From JAPLJU01 sp036725345 (GTDB lineage: Bacteria > Desulfobacterota > Syntrophia > Syntrophales > UBA2192), in contig DAIMEJ010000013.1 of NCBI GenBank assembly GCA_036725345.1, positions 1-64,000 on the forward strand: a DNA stretch of 64,000 nt. Reading direction: 5' to 3'. The translations under genes were made by a program, and so were the position numbers. Below the pieces are notes generated by a model. The model was not told the origin of the DNA and ran no database searches. It was given only the letters and a program-made list of their open reading frames with translations. Of the stretch, positions 16,789-25,326 are shown in pieces. Every line of letters starts with the position of its first letter. Position 1 is the first letter of the stretch.

Positions 16789-17568
16789 ATGATCAAAGAG
16801 ATAATCATTGACGGAACACAGATTGCCTGCTGGGTGAACGACGGGGGATTCTTCGAGGGGCGTAAATACCTCGTTTTCATCCACGGCTCCGGCGGGGAGC
16901 ACACCCTCTGGGTAAACCAGTATAAAAACCTGCAGGGTGATTTCAACATCGCCGCAGTCAACCTCCCCGGCCACGGCCTGTCGGGAGGGAAGGGGGAGAA
17001 GGACGTGATGACCTACGTCGAGTGGGTCAAGAAGATGATTAGCGGCCTCGGCATCACAAGGCCGCCTGTTCTAATCGGCCATTCCCTCGGGGCGGCCATC
17101 AGCCTCACTTTCGCCATTCATTACGGTTATCTCCTCTCCGCGATCGTTCCCGTCGGCGGCGGGGTCACCATGCCGGTCAATCCGGCGCTTCTCGGTCAAC
17201 TCAAAACGGATCCGGACAACGTCTATGCCATGATCATCAAGTTCGCCATTGCAAAAGGCCATCGGGATCGTGTCGGTCCCGTCATCCTGGATGGGCTCAA
17301 GAAGGGTGATCCGGCCATTCTCCACGACGACCTCTACGCCTGTGACAAGCTGGACGTGACGGAGACCGTCAGGAGGATCAACATACCCGTCCTTGCCATA
17401 TGCGGGGATAATGACAAGATGACGCCCCCCGCGCTTTCGCGCTACATAGCGGACAATGTGCCCGGCGGGAGGCTTGCGCTGATTCCCGGCGCCGGACATT
17501 TCGTCATGAATGAGGAAGCCGGGGCATTCAATAAAGTATTAAAAGAATTTATCATTTCATTACAATGA
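16789..17568 (+). CDS. Alpha/beta hydrolase
   Basis: A 259-residue alpha/beta-hydrolase-fold enzyme. It has an oxyanion-hole HGSGGEHTLW segment, the nucleophile elbow IGHSLGAA (Ser), the acid in ICGDNDKM (Asp) and the catalytic His in PGAGHFVMNEE, so the full triad is present. The ATG at 16789 is preferred over a TTG at 16771. Possible roles in this setting are acyl-CoA thioesterase, ring-opening C-C hydrolase or carboxylesterase. Sequence does not choose between them. The gene stands between two repeat-filled spacers. Confidence 0.85.
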   Translation: MIKEIIIDGTQIACWVNDGGFFEGRKYLVFIHGSGGEHTLWVNQYKNLQGDFNIAAVNLPGHGLSGGKGEKDVMTYVEWVKKMISGLGITRPPVLIGHSLGAAISLTFAIHYGYLLSAIVPVGGGVTMPVNPALLGQLKTDPDNVYAMIIKFAIAKGHRDRVGPVILDGLKKGDPAILHDDLYACDKLDVTETVRRINIPVLAICGDNDKMTPPALSRYIADNVPGGRLALIPGAGHFVMNEEAGAFNKVLKEFIISLQ

Positions 17569-17902
17569 TATAGGATGACAACTTTATTTATTACTTTAAA
17601 CATTGTTTAATGCCTCTAACCCGGCAATTCATGTCATAGACCGAATAGACAGAACGACGGAACAGACCGAACAGACCCGATGGACGAGAAGATCAGAAGT
17701 TCAGAAGTCAAGAAGCTATGCAAATAACCCTTAGCCCCCAGCCTAGAGCCTGAGAGCCTGACACTTTGCGAAATGACATAGATGGACTTAGACAGACTTA
17801 GATAGACCCAGACGGACAAGAAAGAAAGTACAACAGATAGGCACTCCGACCGTTGCCCCATACCGGAAACCCGAAACTTTTTCTTAAAGGAGGAGGGAAA
17901 TT
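17569..17902. repeat. Two AGAC 10-bp-periodic tracts and AGCC array
   Basis: A 334-bp spacer. After an AT-rich start it contains GACCGAATAGACAGAACG (17638-17700), a CCTTAGCCCCCAGCCTAGAGCC array (17728-17758), and the clearest 10-bp array, AGATGGACTT/AGACAGACTT/AGATAGACCC/AGACGGACAA (17779-17819). It ends in AAAGGAGGAGGG, the ribosome site of the next ligase. No gene or recognisable promoter was seen. Confidence 0.65.
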
Positions 17903-19549
17903 ATGCCAGGGAAAACATTTCAACCCGGGGAGTGGTATCAATATCCGCTGCTCATCAAGAAACTGCTCGTCACACCGCTTGCGTATGCCCCCGGTCAGGA
18001 GATTGTTTATCGCGACAAGCTCCGGATGACATACCGGGATCTCTACGAGCGGATCAGGAGGCTGGCAAGAGGACTCGAAAAACTGGGGGTCAAAAAAGGC
18101 GACACGATCTGCGTCTTTGACTACGACAGCAACCGTTACCTGGAGTGCTTCTTCGCAATCCCCATGATGGGCGCGGTATTGCACACCATGAACTGGCGTC
18201 TTTCTCCCGAGCAGATCCTCTACACGATGAATCACGCCGAGGACGATGTCGTGATCATTCACACTGATTTCCTCCCCATTCTCGAGGCGATCAAGGACAA
18301 GCTCACGACGGTGAAGAGGTTCATTGTCGTCACAGACGACGGCAAGGTGCCGGAGACAAAGATAAAGTTCGATTTTGAGTATGAACAAATGCTCAAAGGG
18401 GCCGCTCCCGATTTCGAATTCGAGGATTTCGACGAGAACACAAAGGCCACGACGTTCTACACGACGGGGACGACGGGGCTTCCCAAGGGGGTGTATTTCT
18501 CCCACCGCCAGCTCGTTCTGCACACCCTGAGCACGGCCGTCGCCTTCGGGTGCATCGAGTCGGTAGGAAGGTTCCGTACCAACGACATCTACATGCCCCT
18601 GACCCCCATGTTCCACGCTCACGCCTGGGGGATTCCTTACATCGCGACCCTCTACGGCGTGAAACAGGTGTATCCGGGAAGGTACGAGCCGGAGATGCTC
18701 CTGAAGCTGATTCTCGGGGAAAAGGTCACGTTCTCGCACTGCGTGCCGACCATCCTTCACATGCTTGTGTCGAGCCCCGTCGCCAAGAAAGTCGATCTTT
18801 CAAAGTGGAAGGTGGTCATCGGCGGCGCGGCGCTGACGAGAGGGCTCGCCAAGGCGGCGATGGATCTCGGCATCCAGGTCTTCTCGGGTTTCGGCATGTC
18901 CGAGACCTGCCCGGTCATGACACTCGCCAACCTCAAGCCGCACATGCTGGAGTGGGAAAAGGACAGGGTGCTCGAGACCGTGATCAAAACGGGGTTCCCC
19001 ATACCGCTTATCGAGTTGGAGGTCGTGGACCCGTCCGGGAAGCCGATGCCCCACGACGGCAAAACGACAGGTGAAGTCGTAATGAGGTGCCCCTGGCTCA
19101 CCCAGGGCTATTTCAAGGACCCGGACAGGACGAGGGAACTCTGGCAGCATGGCTGGCTTCACGGCGGGGACATCGGCCACATCGACCCCGAGGGCTATCT
19201 GCAGATCACGGACCGCCTGAAGGACGTGATCAAGACGGGAGGTGAGTGGATTTCATCCCTCGAGCTGGAGAGCCTGGTCAGTCAGCACCCGGCCGTCTCG
19301 GAGGCGGCAGCCATCGGTGTGCCGGATACCAAGTGGGGTGAGCGGCCCATGATCGTGGTTGTGCTCAAACCCGACTTCAAAGGCAAGGTGTCGCCCGAAG
19401 ACATCAAGGCTTTCCTGCAGAAGGCCGTTGATGAGGGCAGGATTCCCAAGTACGGGCTTCCCGACAAGTACGCTATTGTGGACGCGATCCCAAAGACGAG
19501 CGTGGGCAAGATCAACAAGATCGCCCTGCGGGATCAGTACGGTAAGTGA
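17903..19549 (+). CDS. AMP-forming long-chain-type acyl-CoA ligase 2
   Basis: ANL-superfamily fatty-acid-type CoA ligase of 548 residues. It has the canonical YTTGTTGLPKGV P-loop, PMFHAHAWG, GFGMSETCP, the hinge sequence GDIGHIDPEGYLQITDRLKD and the C-terminal PKTSVGKINK with the adenylating Lys. It aligns with the large family that includes medium/long-chain fatty acyl-CoA synthetases and DitJ-like ligases. It follows a very strong ribosome site. A dehydrogenase, two crotonases and etfBA follow on the same strand, so this could be the entry enzyme for a beta-oxidation-like route. The substrate chain is undetermined. Confidence 0.91.
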   Translation: MPGKTFQPGEWYQYPLLIKKLLVTPLAYAPGQEIVYRDKLRMTYRDLYERIRRLARGLEKLGVKKGDTICVFDYDSNRYLECFFAIPMMGAVLHTMNWRLSPEQILYTMNHAEDDVVIIHTDFLPILEAIKDKLTTVKRFIVVTDDGKVPETKIKFDFEYEQMLKGAAPDFEFEDFDENTKATTFYTTGTTGLPKGVYFSHRQLVLHTLSTAVAFGCIESVGRFRTNDIYMPLTPMFHAHAWGIPYIATLYGVKQVYPGRYEPEMLLKLILGEKVTFSHCVPTILHMLVSSPVAKKVDLSKWKVVIGGAALTRGLAKAAMDLGIQVFSGFGMSETCPVMTLANLKPHMLEWEKDRVLETVIKTGFPIPLIELEVVDPSGKPMPHDGKTTGEVVMRCPWLTQGYFKDPDRTRELWQHGWLHGGDIGHIDPEGYLQITDRLKDVIKTGGEWISSLELESLVSQHPAVSEAAAIGVPDTKWGERPMIVVVLKPDFKGKVSPEDIKAFLQKAVDEGRIPKYGLPDKYAIVDAIPKTSVGKINKIALRDQYGK

Positions 19550-19763
19550 ACTGGTATCACAAATCTGAGTTTTGAGTGCGGCATTAAAGTAGAAGGCTTC
19601 CGGTATCCGGTATCCGGTGCAAGATTCAGGCTGGCGGACCGAAAGACCTTAATGATTGATTAACCCATTAACTGGTAGTACAGGCCTTCGGGCCATACCC
19701 GCGCAGCGGGATAAACCATCATTAAATACTGTCTGACGACTCAGACATTTAAGGAGGATGACA
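19550..19763. repeat. Spacer with GGTATCC repeat and small hairpins
   Basis: Contains TGAGTTTTGAGTGC (19566-19579), CTTCCGGTATCCGGTATCCGG (19599-19619) and two tight hairpins (GGCC-TTCG-GGCC at 19683-19694 and CCCGC-GCA-GCGGG at 19698-19710), then AAGGAGG before the dehydrogenase. It follows the same pattern of direct repeat phrase, hairpin and ribosome site seen before other genes here. Confidence 0.45.
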
Positions 19764-20906
19764 ATGGATTTTAATTTGACAGAAGAGATGAAGATGTTGA
19801 GGGACATGGCATACAAGTTTGCCCTGCAGGAGATTGTCCCGGTTGCCCGTGAGTGCGATCTCGAAGAAAAATATACACCGGAGATCCGCAAGAAAGCAGC
19901 GGCGAACGGTCTTGTAGGCGCCTGGCTTCCGGAACAGTACGGAGGGGCCGGTGTGGGATTCTTGGGAAATGCGATCATCTCCGAGGAGCTTTCACGGGCA
20001 TGCATGGGTATCGGTTTGAACATCTATGCGGCATCCTTCGGCTGCGAGGCCGTATACTTTTTCGGGACGGAAGATCAGAAGAAGAAATACATACCGCCTG
20101 TATGCCGGGGAGAGCAGGTGAGTGCCGGTGCTTTCACTGAGCCAAACGCGGGGACGGATGTCGCCGGTTACAAGACCAGGGCCGTCAGAGACGGAAAAGA
20201 CTTCGTCATCAACGGGCAGAAGATGTTCATCACGAACGGGACTGTCTGTAACTGGATGGTGGTCCAGGCCATCACGAAGCCGGAGGAGAAGAAGCACAAC
20301 AGCTTCAGCCAGATCGTCGTGCCTGCAGATGCCAAGGGCATTACCCGAAACAAAATACACGGGAAGATGGGGATTCGGGCCAGTGACACGGCTGAAATCG
20401 CGCTGGAGGACGTGAGGGTCCCTCAGGAAAATCTGATTGGCAAAGACGGCAGGGGCTTCCACCAGCTCATGCACTTCTTCGATGTGACCCGCATCATGGT
20501 TGCGGGCCAGGCCTTGGGTCTATCAGTGGCCTGCCTGGAAACGGCCGTCAAGTACTCCAAGGAGAGGACGGCTTTCGGGGCGCCCCTTGCGAGCTACCAG
20601 ATGACCATGTCAAAGTTCACCGAGATGGCGATCCGCATCGAGGCCCTGAGGGGGCTCATCTACAAGTCCGCCTGGCTGGTGGACGTGGGAAAACCGGACT
20701 ACACGCTTGCTGCCATGGCGAAATTCTACGGCGGGCAGACAGCCGTCTTCTGCGCCAACGCGGCGGTGGAGATCCACGGCGGCTACGGTTACATCGAGGA
20801 GTACGACGTCCAGAAATGGTATCGCGACGCCAAGATCCTCGAACTTTACGAGGGCACGAAGGAAGCCGAAATCATGACCATCGGCCGCTACCTGGCATCG
20901 AAGTAA
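19764..20906 (+). CDS. Acyl-CoA dehydrogenase 1 (canonical base)
   Basis: A 380-residue flavin-dependent acyl-CoA dehydrogenase passing electrons to ETF. It starts at ATG 19764 (AAGGAGGATGACA in front). FAD-binding sequences are AFTEPNAGTDVA and FITNG. The C-terminal GGYGYIEEYDVQKWYRD leads to ELYEGTKE, where the Glu matches the catalytic base of medium/short-chain family members. Two crotonases and etfBA lie downstream on the same strand. Substrate is not assigned, but it is the only one of the plus-strand dehydrogenases with a fully standard YEGT motif. Confidence 0.93.
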   Translation: MDFNLTEEMKMLRDMAYKFALQEIVPVARECDLEEKYTPEIRKKAAANGLVGAWLPEQYGGAGVGFLGNAIISEELSRACMGIGLNIYAASFGCEAVYFFGTEDQKKKYIPPVCRGEQVSAGAFTEPNAGTDVAGYKTRAVRDGKDFVINGQKMFITNGTVCNWMVVQAITKPEEKKHNSFSQIVVPADAKGITRNKIHGKMGIRASDTAEIALEDVRVPQENLIGKDGRGFHQLMHFFDVTRIMVAGQALGLSVACLETAVKYSKERTAFGAPLASYQMTMSKFTEMAIRIEALRGLIYKSAWLVDVGKPDYTLAAMAKFYGGQTAVFCANAAVEIHGGYGYIEEYDVQKWYRDAKILELYEGTKEAEIMTIGRYLASK

Positions 20907-21026
20907 CCTTGCGGAGAGGTTGCAGGCAATCACTGTGAATAGTGAGGTGCGGGCCTCCGGCACGCGGTGGCTGGAGGCCCAATCACTTCAGCGGCGATAA
21001 CTCACAACTGAGACAGGAGCGTGCCG

Positions 21027-21818
21027 ATGGCTTTGGAAAATGTCATTTACGAGAAAAAGGGTGCCGTGGCGTACGTCCGATTGAACCGGCCAAAGAGCTT
21101 CAACGCGATTGACGCCGGCTTCGTGAGAGATTTCACCAGGGCGATGGAGGTGTGTTCCGATGATGACAGTGTCAGGGCTGTAGTCATTACCGGCGAGGGC
21201 AAAGCGTTTTGCGGAGGCGGTGACATCGCCGTTTTCAAAAGCTACTTCGATAAAGACAGGGCGGAGCCCTTCCGGGAGATCCTCAAGGGTCTGAACCCGG
21301 GCATCCTTGCGCTCCGGAGGATGGGGAAACCGGTCATCGCGGCGGTCAATGGGGCCGCCGGAGGCGCGGGCATGAGCATTGTCGCGGCCTGTGATTTCAG
21401 AATATGCGCGGCTTCGGTGCGTTTCCGCACGGGTTACCCGCAGATCGGCATGGTCGGCGACGCAGGGTGGACCCTGTTTGTCCCGCTTCTCGTTGGTTTC
21501 GGAAAGGCCATGGAACTCATGCTCCTCGATCCGGTGTTCGACGCGAAGCAGGCTTATGAAATGGGTTTGGTCAATATGGTTGTGGAGGACGACAAATTCG
21601 TGGCCACTGTTTCCGAGATGGCGGAAAAGTTCGCCGGTGGTCCAACAAAATCCTATGCGATCATCAAGGCAAACCTGAACGCCGCAATGGAGGGACTTCT
21701 TGAGCAACAACTCGAGCTCGAGCGCATGGGCATGTTCAACGCCGCGAAAACCGAGGACTACGTCGAAGGCGTCAACGCCTTCCTCGAAAAACGCAAAGCG
21801 AAATTCGCCGGCAAATGA
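21027..21818 (+). CDS. Crotonase-family protein, isomerase-like active site
   Basis: A 263-residue enoyl-CoA hydratase/isomerase superfamily member. The oxyanion-hole regions GKAFCGGGDI and NGAAGGAGMSI are intact. Both hydratase glutamates are missing: Ser117 and Tyr137 sit where rat hydratase has Glu144 and Glu164. Asp145 in MVGDAGW sits where PaaG/enoyl-CoA isomerase-like enzymes keep an acidic residue. An isomerase, or another proton-shuffling role, is therefore more likely than simple water addition. The ATG at 21027 after CAGGAGCG is chosen over GTG 21021. It lies 120 bp after the dehydrogenase. Confidence 0.87.
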   Translation: MALENVIYEKKGAVAYVRLNRPKSFNAIDAGFVRDFTRAMEVCSDDDSVRAVVITGEGKAFCGGGDIAVFKSYFDKDRAEPFREILKGLNPGILALRRMGKPVIAAVNGAAGGAGMSIVAACDFRICAASVRFRTGYPQIGMVGDAGWTLFVPLLVGFGKAMELMLLDPVFDAKQAYEMGLVNMVVEDDKFVATVSEMAEKFAGGPTKSYAIIKANLNAAMEGLLEQQLELERMGMFNAAKTEDYVEGVNAFLEKRKAKFAGK

Positions 21819-22022
21819 GTGCTACTCATTTGCCCACTAGAAGTTTTGAGTATGAAGTTTTGAGTTTGACAAAATACTTAAACTCAAAATTCAAAATTGA
21901 AGCAACTAAAGTTGCTTCCCGGTGAGGAATAGGTTATTTGCAGCTCGCCCCACTCGCGTGTTGGGCACCCCGGTCATAATTCATAATTGGAGCAGGCTTA
22001 AGCCTGCTCCCTTGAGGTAAGA
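21819..22022. repeat. Spacer with ACTCAAAATT repeats and two perfect hairpins
   Basis: Contains AGTTTTGAGTATGAAGTTTTGAG facing AAACTCAAAATTCAAAATTG (21839-21896), the hairpin GAAGCAAC-TAAA-GTTGCTTC (21898-21917), a TTCATAATTCATAATTGG phrase, and a perfect 22-bp palindrome (21989-22010, GGAGCAGGCTT/AAGCCTGCTCC). The palindrome touches the ribosome site of the next gene, so it could block or expose translation start. The ATAATTC and CAAAATT phrases are shared with other spacers. Confidence 0.6.
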
Positions 22023-22757
22023 ATGCCTTACAGAACAATTACCGCGGAAGTGAAAGAGGGGCGGATCGGTTTTGTGACTCTGAACCGCCCCGACAGAAAG
22101 AACGCCATTTCCATCGAGATGCGAAAGGCCCTTTCCGACCTTCTGAGGGGCTGGAGGGAAGACCCGGGTATCGGTGTGGTGATCTTTACCGGCGCCGGCG
22201 ATACCTTCAGCGCGGGATTCGATCTCGGTGAGTTTAAAAACCCCGCGCTTCTCGCCGAGATTTTCGAGACCTCGGCGCGCTATCACAGGGACCTGTGGTA
22301 TTTCCCCAAGCCCACCATTGCCGCCGTGAACGGGCCGGCACTGGCTGGAGGGTTCGATTTCGTGAAGCTCTGCGATCTACGGATCTGCTCCCCTGGGGCC
22401 CTATTTGGTCACCCGGAGGTCAAGTTCGGCATCCCGCCCCTGTGGACGCCGCTCCGGTGGATTGTGGGGGAGGGAATGGCAAGGGATCTCTGCTTCACTG
22501 GCAGGCGCATCAACGGCGCGGAAGCCCACCGCATCGGTCTCGTGAGCGAGGTGGTTGCTGCGGAACGTCTGGTGGAAAGGGCCATGGAGATTGCGGGGCT
22601 CATGCTCGAGGCCCCCGTGGCGGCACTCAGGCAGGGCAAAGAATTCATGCTGAACTGCCAGAGCCGAGATTTCGAGTCATCCTTCAGCGTGGAGCACGAT
22701 GTCGTCTTCCAGGAGTTCCTTTTGAAAAAAGCCGCCGAAGCCCTTGGGAAGAAATAA
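22023..22757 (+). CDS. Crotonase-family protein 2
   Basis: A 244-residue, rather short crotonase. It has DTFSAGFDLGEF, NGPALAGGFDFVKLCDLRI and FGHPEVKFGIPPLW. Glu132 matches the second hydratase Glu, while Asp112 replaces the first, and PPLW replaces the usual IPG.GG loop. An Asp-for-Glu change keeps an acid, so hydration or a retro-type reaction remains possible. Candidates include dienoyl-CoA hydratase-like or hydrolase-like crotonases. The ATG is preceded by TTGAGGTAAG and by the perfect palindrome at 21989-22010. etfBA follows after ~300 bp. Confidence 0.86.
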   Translation: MPYRTITAEVKEGRIGFVTLNRPDRKNAISIEMRKALSDLLRGWREDPGIGVVIFTGAGDTFSAGFDLGEFKNPALLAEIFETSARYHRDLWYFPKPTIAAVNGPALAGGFDFVKLCDLRICSPGALFGHPEVKFGIPPLWTPLRWIVGEGMARDLCFTGRRINGAEAHRIGLVSEVVAAERLVERAMEIAGLMLEAPVAALRQGKEFMLNCQSRDFESSFSVEHDVVFQEFLLKKAAEALGKK

Positions 22758-22991
22758 TGACAAGTGGCTGGTGGGCTTGCCGTTATCATTGTGACAGGAA
22801 CGTCAGCGATACGCCCGTGCTGCCTTTACCCTTCGCTTTTTTCCCAACCCATCATTTGAAGCTCTTCAAATTTCATGCTCCTCCCCGGTCATAAGACAAT
22901 CTGTTATTCTATTTAGTATACGCCCGGAACTGCGATTGTTGTTTTGCACCGGGTTGGCGATAACTCTGTAGCGAGACTGTGAATTTGATAT

Positions 22992-23007
22992 TGGCACGAA
23001 TGCTGTT
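22992..23007 (+). promoter_or_regulatory. Weak sigma-54-like element upstream of etfB
   Basis: TGGCAC with perfect -24 sequence is followed by five bases and CTGTT. The spacing fits, but the -12 GC is GT. If used, the transcript would begin near 23018, 38 bases before the etfB ATG at 23056. The rest of the 22758-23055 gap holds an AT-rich stretch and no gene. Confidence 0.3.
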
Positions 23008-23055
23008 TGACAATTGGAGGATAATTTTGTATTCCGGCAACGGAGGTTTCGAGGG

Positions 23056-23865
23056 ATGCCGCTGAATATAGCCGTCTGTATAAAACAAGTTCCTGACCCC
23101 GAGCAGTTCGACCGCATCACCATGGATCCTGGCACGGGCTCGATCATTCGTTCCGGTATTGCGGCCGTCACGAATCTGCTTGACCGGCATGCCCTGGAAG
23201 AAGCTCTGCGCATCAGGGAAAAGTACGGCGGGAGTGTAACCATTCTGACCATGGGGCCGCCACAGGCCAGAAAATGCCTCGAGGAGGCCCTGGCGACAGG
23301 TGCGGACAGAGGCGTGCTTCTCTGCGACCCGTCATTTGCAGGAGCGGACACGCTGGCGACGGCCCGCGTCCTCGCAGCCGGGATTCGAACCCTGGACGGC
23401 TGTGATCTCGTTCTCTGCGGTAATGAATCCGTAGACGGTTCAACGGGGCAACTGCCCGCGCAGCTGGCTTATTTTCTTGGCCTGCCCCATGTGAACTATG
23501 TGCGGAAAATTCACTGGATGGACGAACGGAGGGTTGTGATCGAGCGAAGCACGGAGGGGGGCTATCTCAAGGTGGATCTCCGCCTGCCGGCGGTGATGGC
23601 CGTTCTGAGGAGGATCAACAACTACCGGCTTCCGACCGTCATGGGTATCATGGATGCGGCCGGCAAACCGATTGTGGAGCACGGTTGCGCGGTCTGCGAG
23701 GGGGCGGGCCTTTCCTGGGAGGAAATCGGAGGAAAAGGCTCTCCGACAAAGGTGGCGGGGGTCTTCGAGCCGGCGAACAGAAGAAACGTTCAGATGATTG
23801 AGGGGGAGCCGCAGGAGATCGCGAAAAAGTTGGTTCGAAAGCTCCACGAGCTTGATGCGATCTAG
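23056..23865 (+). CDS. etfB: Electron transfer flavoprotein beta subunit (first copy)
   Basis: A 269-residue EtfB. It opens LNIAVCIKQVPDPEQ, has LTMGPPQAR, and the nucleotide loop LCGNESVDGSTGQLPAQLA, resembling the GxxxxDGxTxQ-type loop of ETFs from anaerobes, including flavin-bifurcating ones. It accepts electrons from acyl-CoA dehydrogenases together with EtfA. The ATG at 23056 after CGGAGG is preferred; the TTG at 23014 further upstream has no ribosome site. It is followed 22 bp later by etfA. A second etfBA pair sits at 39304-41108, so the organism keeps two ETFs in this region. Confidence 0.92.
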   Translation: MPLNIAVCIKQVPDPEQFDRITMDPGTGSIIRSGIAAVTNLLDRHALEEALRIREKYGGSVTILTMGPPQARKCLEEALATGADRGVLLCDPSFAGADTLATARVLAAGIRTLDGCDLVLCGNESVDGSTGQLPAQLAYFLGLPHVNYVRKIHWMDERRVVIERSTEGGYLKVDLRLPAVMAVLRRINNYRLPTVMGIMDAAGKPIVEHGCAVCEGAGLSWEEIGGKGSPTKVAGVFEPANRRNVQMIEGEPQEIAKKLVRKLHELDAI

Positions 23866-23887
23866 TGCTTGAGGAGGAGTGCAGTCC

Positions 23888-24886
23888 TTGACGGATATAA
23901 CGATCTGGGCGGAAAAGGGAGATGATGGACTGCGGGATGTATCCCTCGAGGTCCTGCAGAAAGCCCTGGACCTGTCGCCGCTTTATGAGGGCAGGGTCTC
24001 GGCCGTTTTGATCGGTGAAAATTGCGGTGCCCTTGCCGAGGAGCTGGTGGAATACGGTGCATCCAGGGTCTTTGCCGTGGAAGATTCCCGGCTTCGTCTT
24101 TATCAGAGCGAAGCCTACGCGAAAGTCCTGACCGGCGTCCTCGAGGAAATCAAGCCGGAAATTGTCCTCATCGGCGGCACAACCATCGGAATGGATCTGG
24201 CCCCCGCGGTTGCGGCACGACTCCGTACGGGACTGACAGCGCACTGCGTCGATCTCCACGTTGAAAAGATCGACGGCCGGGATCAGCTGGTTCAGATTGT
24301 TCCCGGTTGGGGGGGGAACATGATGATCCGCATCATCTGCCCGGAGCATCGGCCCCAGATGGTGACGGTCCGACCGGGGGTCATGGAAAAGGGAAAACGG
24401 GATCCCCGAAAAAAGGGGGAGATCTTTTTTGTCAAGCCCGAGCTCAGCGAAGATGATTTTCGGGCCCGGTCGATGGAGTATGTTCGGGAGCAACAGGGGG
24501 AAGGCTCGCTGGAGGATGCGGACATCATCGTCTCCGGCGGTTTCGGTCTTTACTCCGCGGGGGGATTTGGGCTTGTCAGGGAGCTCGCCGAAGCCGTCGG
24601 AGGTGAAGTGGCCGGAACGCGACCGGCCTTCGACGAAGGGTGGATCCCCGAAATCGCGATGATCGGACAGAGCGGGAAGACGGTCAGGCCGAAACTCTTT
24701 ATCAGCCTGGGTGCCTCAGGGGCTGTGCATTATACGACAGGATTTCAGAAATCACGTGTCATTGTGGCGGTCGATAAAAATCCAAAAGCACCCATTTTTA
24801 GTGTTGCGGACCTGGGTGTTGTGGGGGATCTGAAAAGGATCGTCCCCGCCCTCATTGAAGCACTGCAAAAGGGCAGGTCGTCGTAA
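23888..24886 (+). CDS. etfA: Electron transfer flavoprotein alpha subunit (first copy)
   Basis: An EtfA of about 332 residues. The N-terminal domain contains VLIGGTTIGMDLAPAVAARL and HCVDLH. The FAD-binding C-terminal domain shows VSGGFGLYSAGGFGLVRELA, TRPAFDEGWIPE, IGQSGKTVRPKLFISLGASGA and ALIEAL near the end. The start is probably TTG 23888 (GAGGAGGAG spacing) rather than GTG 23879, which would lie on the ribosome site. It forms the FAD-carrying half of the ETF dimer with the preceding gene. Whether this ETF bifurcates cannot be decided from these motifs. Confidence 0.92.
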   Translation: MTDITIWAEKGDDGLRDVSLEVLQKALDLSPLYEGRVSAVLIGENCGALAEELVEYGASRVFAVEDSRLRLYQSEAYAKVLTGVLEEIKPEIVLIGGTTIGMDLAPAVAARLRTGLTAHCVDLHVEKIDGRDQLVQIVPGWGGNMMIRIICPEHRPQMVTVRPGVMEKGKRDPRKKGEIFFVKPELSEDDFRARSMEYVREQQGEGSLEDADIIVSGGFGLYSAGGFGLVRELAEAVGGEVAGTRPAFDEGWIPEIAMIGQSGKTVRPKLFISLGASGAVHYTTGFQKSRVIVAVDKNPKAPIFSVADLGVVGDLKRIVPALIEALQKGRSS

Positions 24887-25326
24887 ATTCCCATTAAACA
24901 CGTCTATGAATCCCTGATTTTCTATTGACTTCAGGATTAAGGCAGCCTGAATCGCATTAAAGGGAGATATTGCTGGCCGTGGTGATGTGACTGACAATAC
25001 GGACGGCGAGTTCAATTTTCTCGATCCGGTTTTTTTATTCTCAGCAGGACGGCGAGCATTACGCCGAGGGAAGGCCATGGGAGGTATTGCCGTGACGGAC
25101 GTGGCGCCTGTCACAGGGGAGCTTCTCCCCCCGTAGGGTACAGCCCTGGATATAGGAAGGACATTTTTTACGAAGAATCAAGATGTTTTGATTTTACAAA
25201 GATGGCCTGGATGGATGCACGTCAGGGCGGTCCTCGCAATCGGTTCTCTGCAGGAGTAAAAATGGACCCATAAAGGGTTAGAGATTTTAAAAATATAAAA
25301 AACGGGATGCAAGGAGGTTTGTAAAG
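24887..25326. other. 440-bp intergenic region
   Basis: Separates etfA from the first ADP-forming synthetase. It contains a 6-bp hairpin GGGGAG-CTT-CTCCCC (25116-25130) without a T run. I saw no open frame with a domain and no confident promoter. A TGGCC/ATGCA pair near 25203-25219 has sigma-54 letters but spacing one base too long. The last bases, CAAGGAGGTTTGTAAAG, are a strong ribosome site. Confidence 0.45.

Noticed and set aside
23378..23400. GGGATTCGAACCCTGGAC, looking like a reversed tRNA T-arm
   Set aside because: It lies in the middle of etfB in an intact coding frame and no acceptor, D or anticodon arms can be paired around it.
25203..25219. TGGCC...ATGCA sigma-54-like sequence before the first ADP-forming synthetase
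   Set aside because: Eleven rather than ten bases lie between GG and GC, which sigma-54 does not tolerate well.
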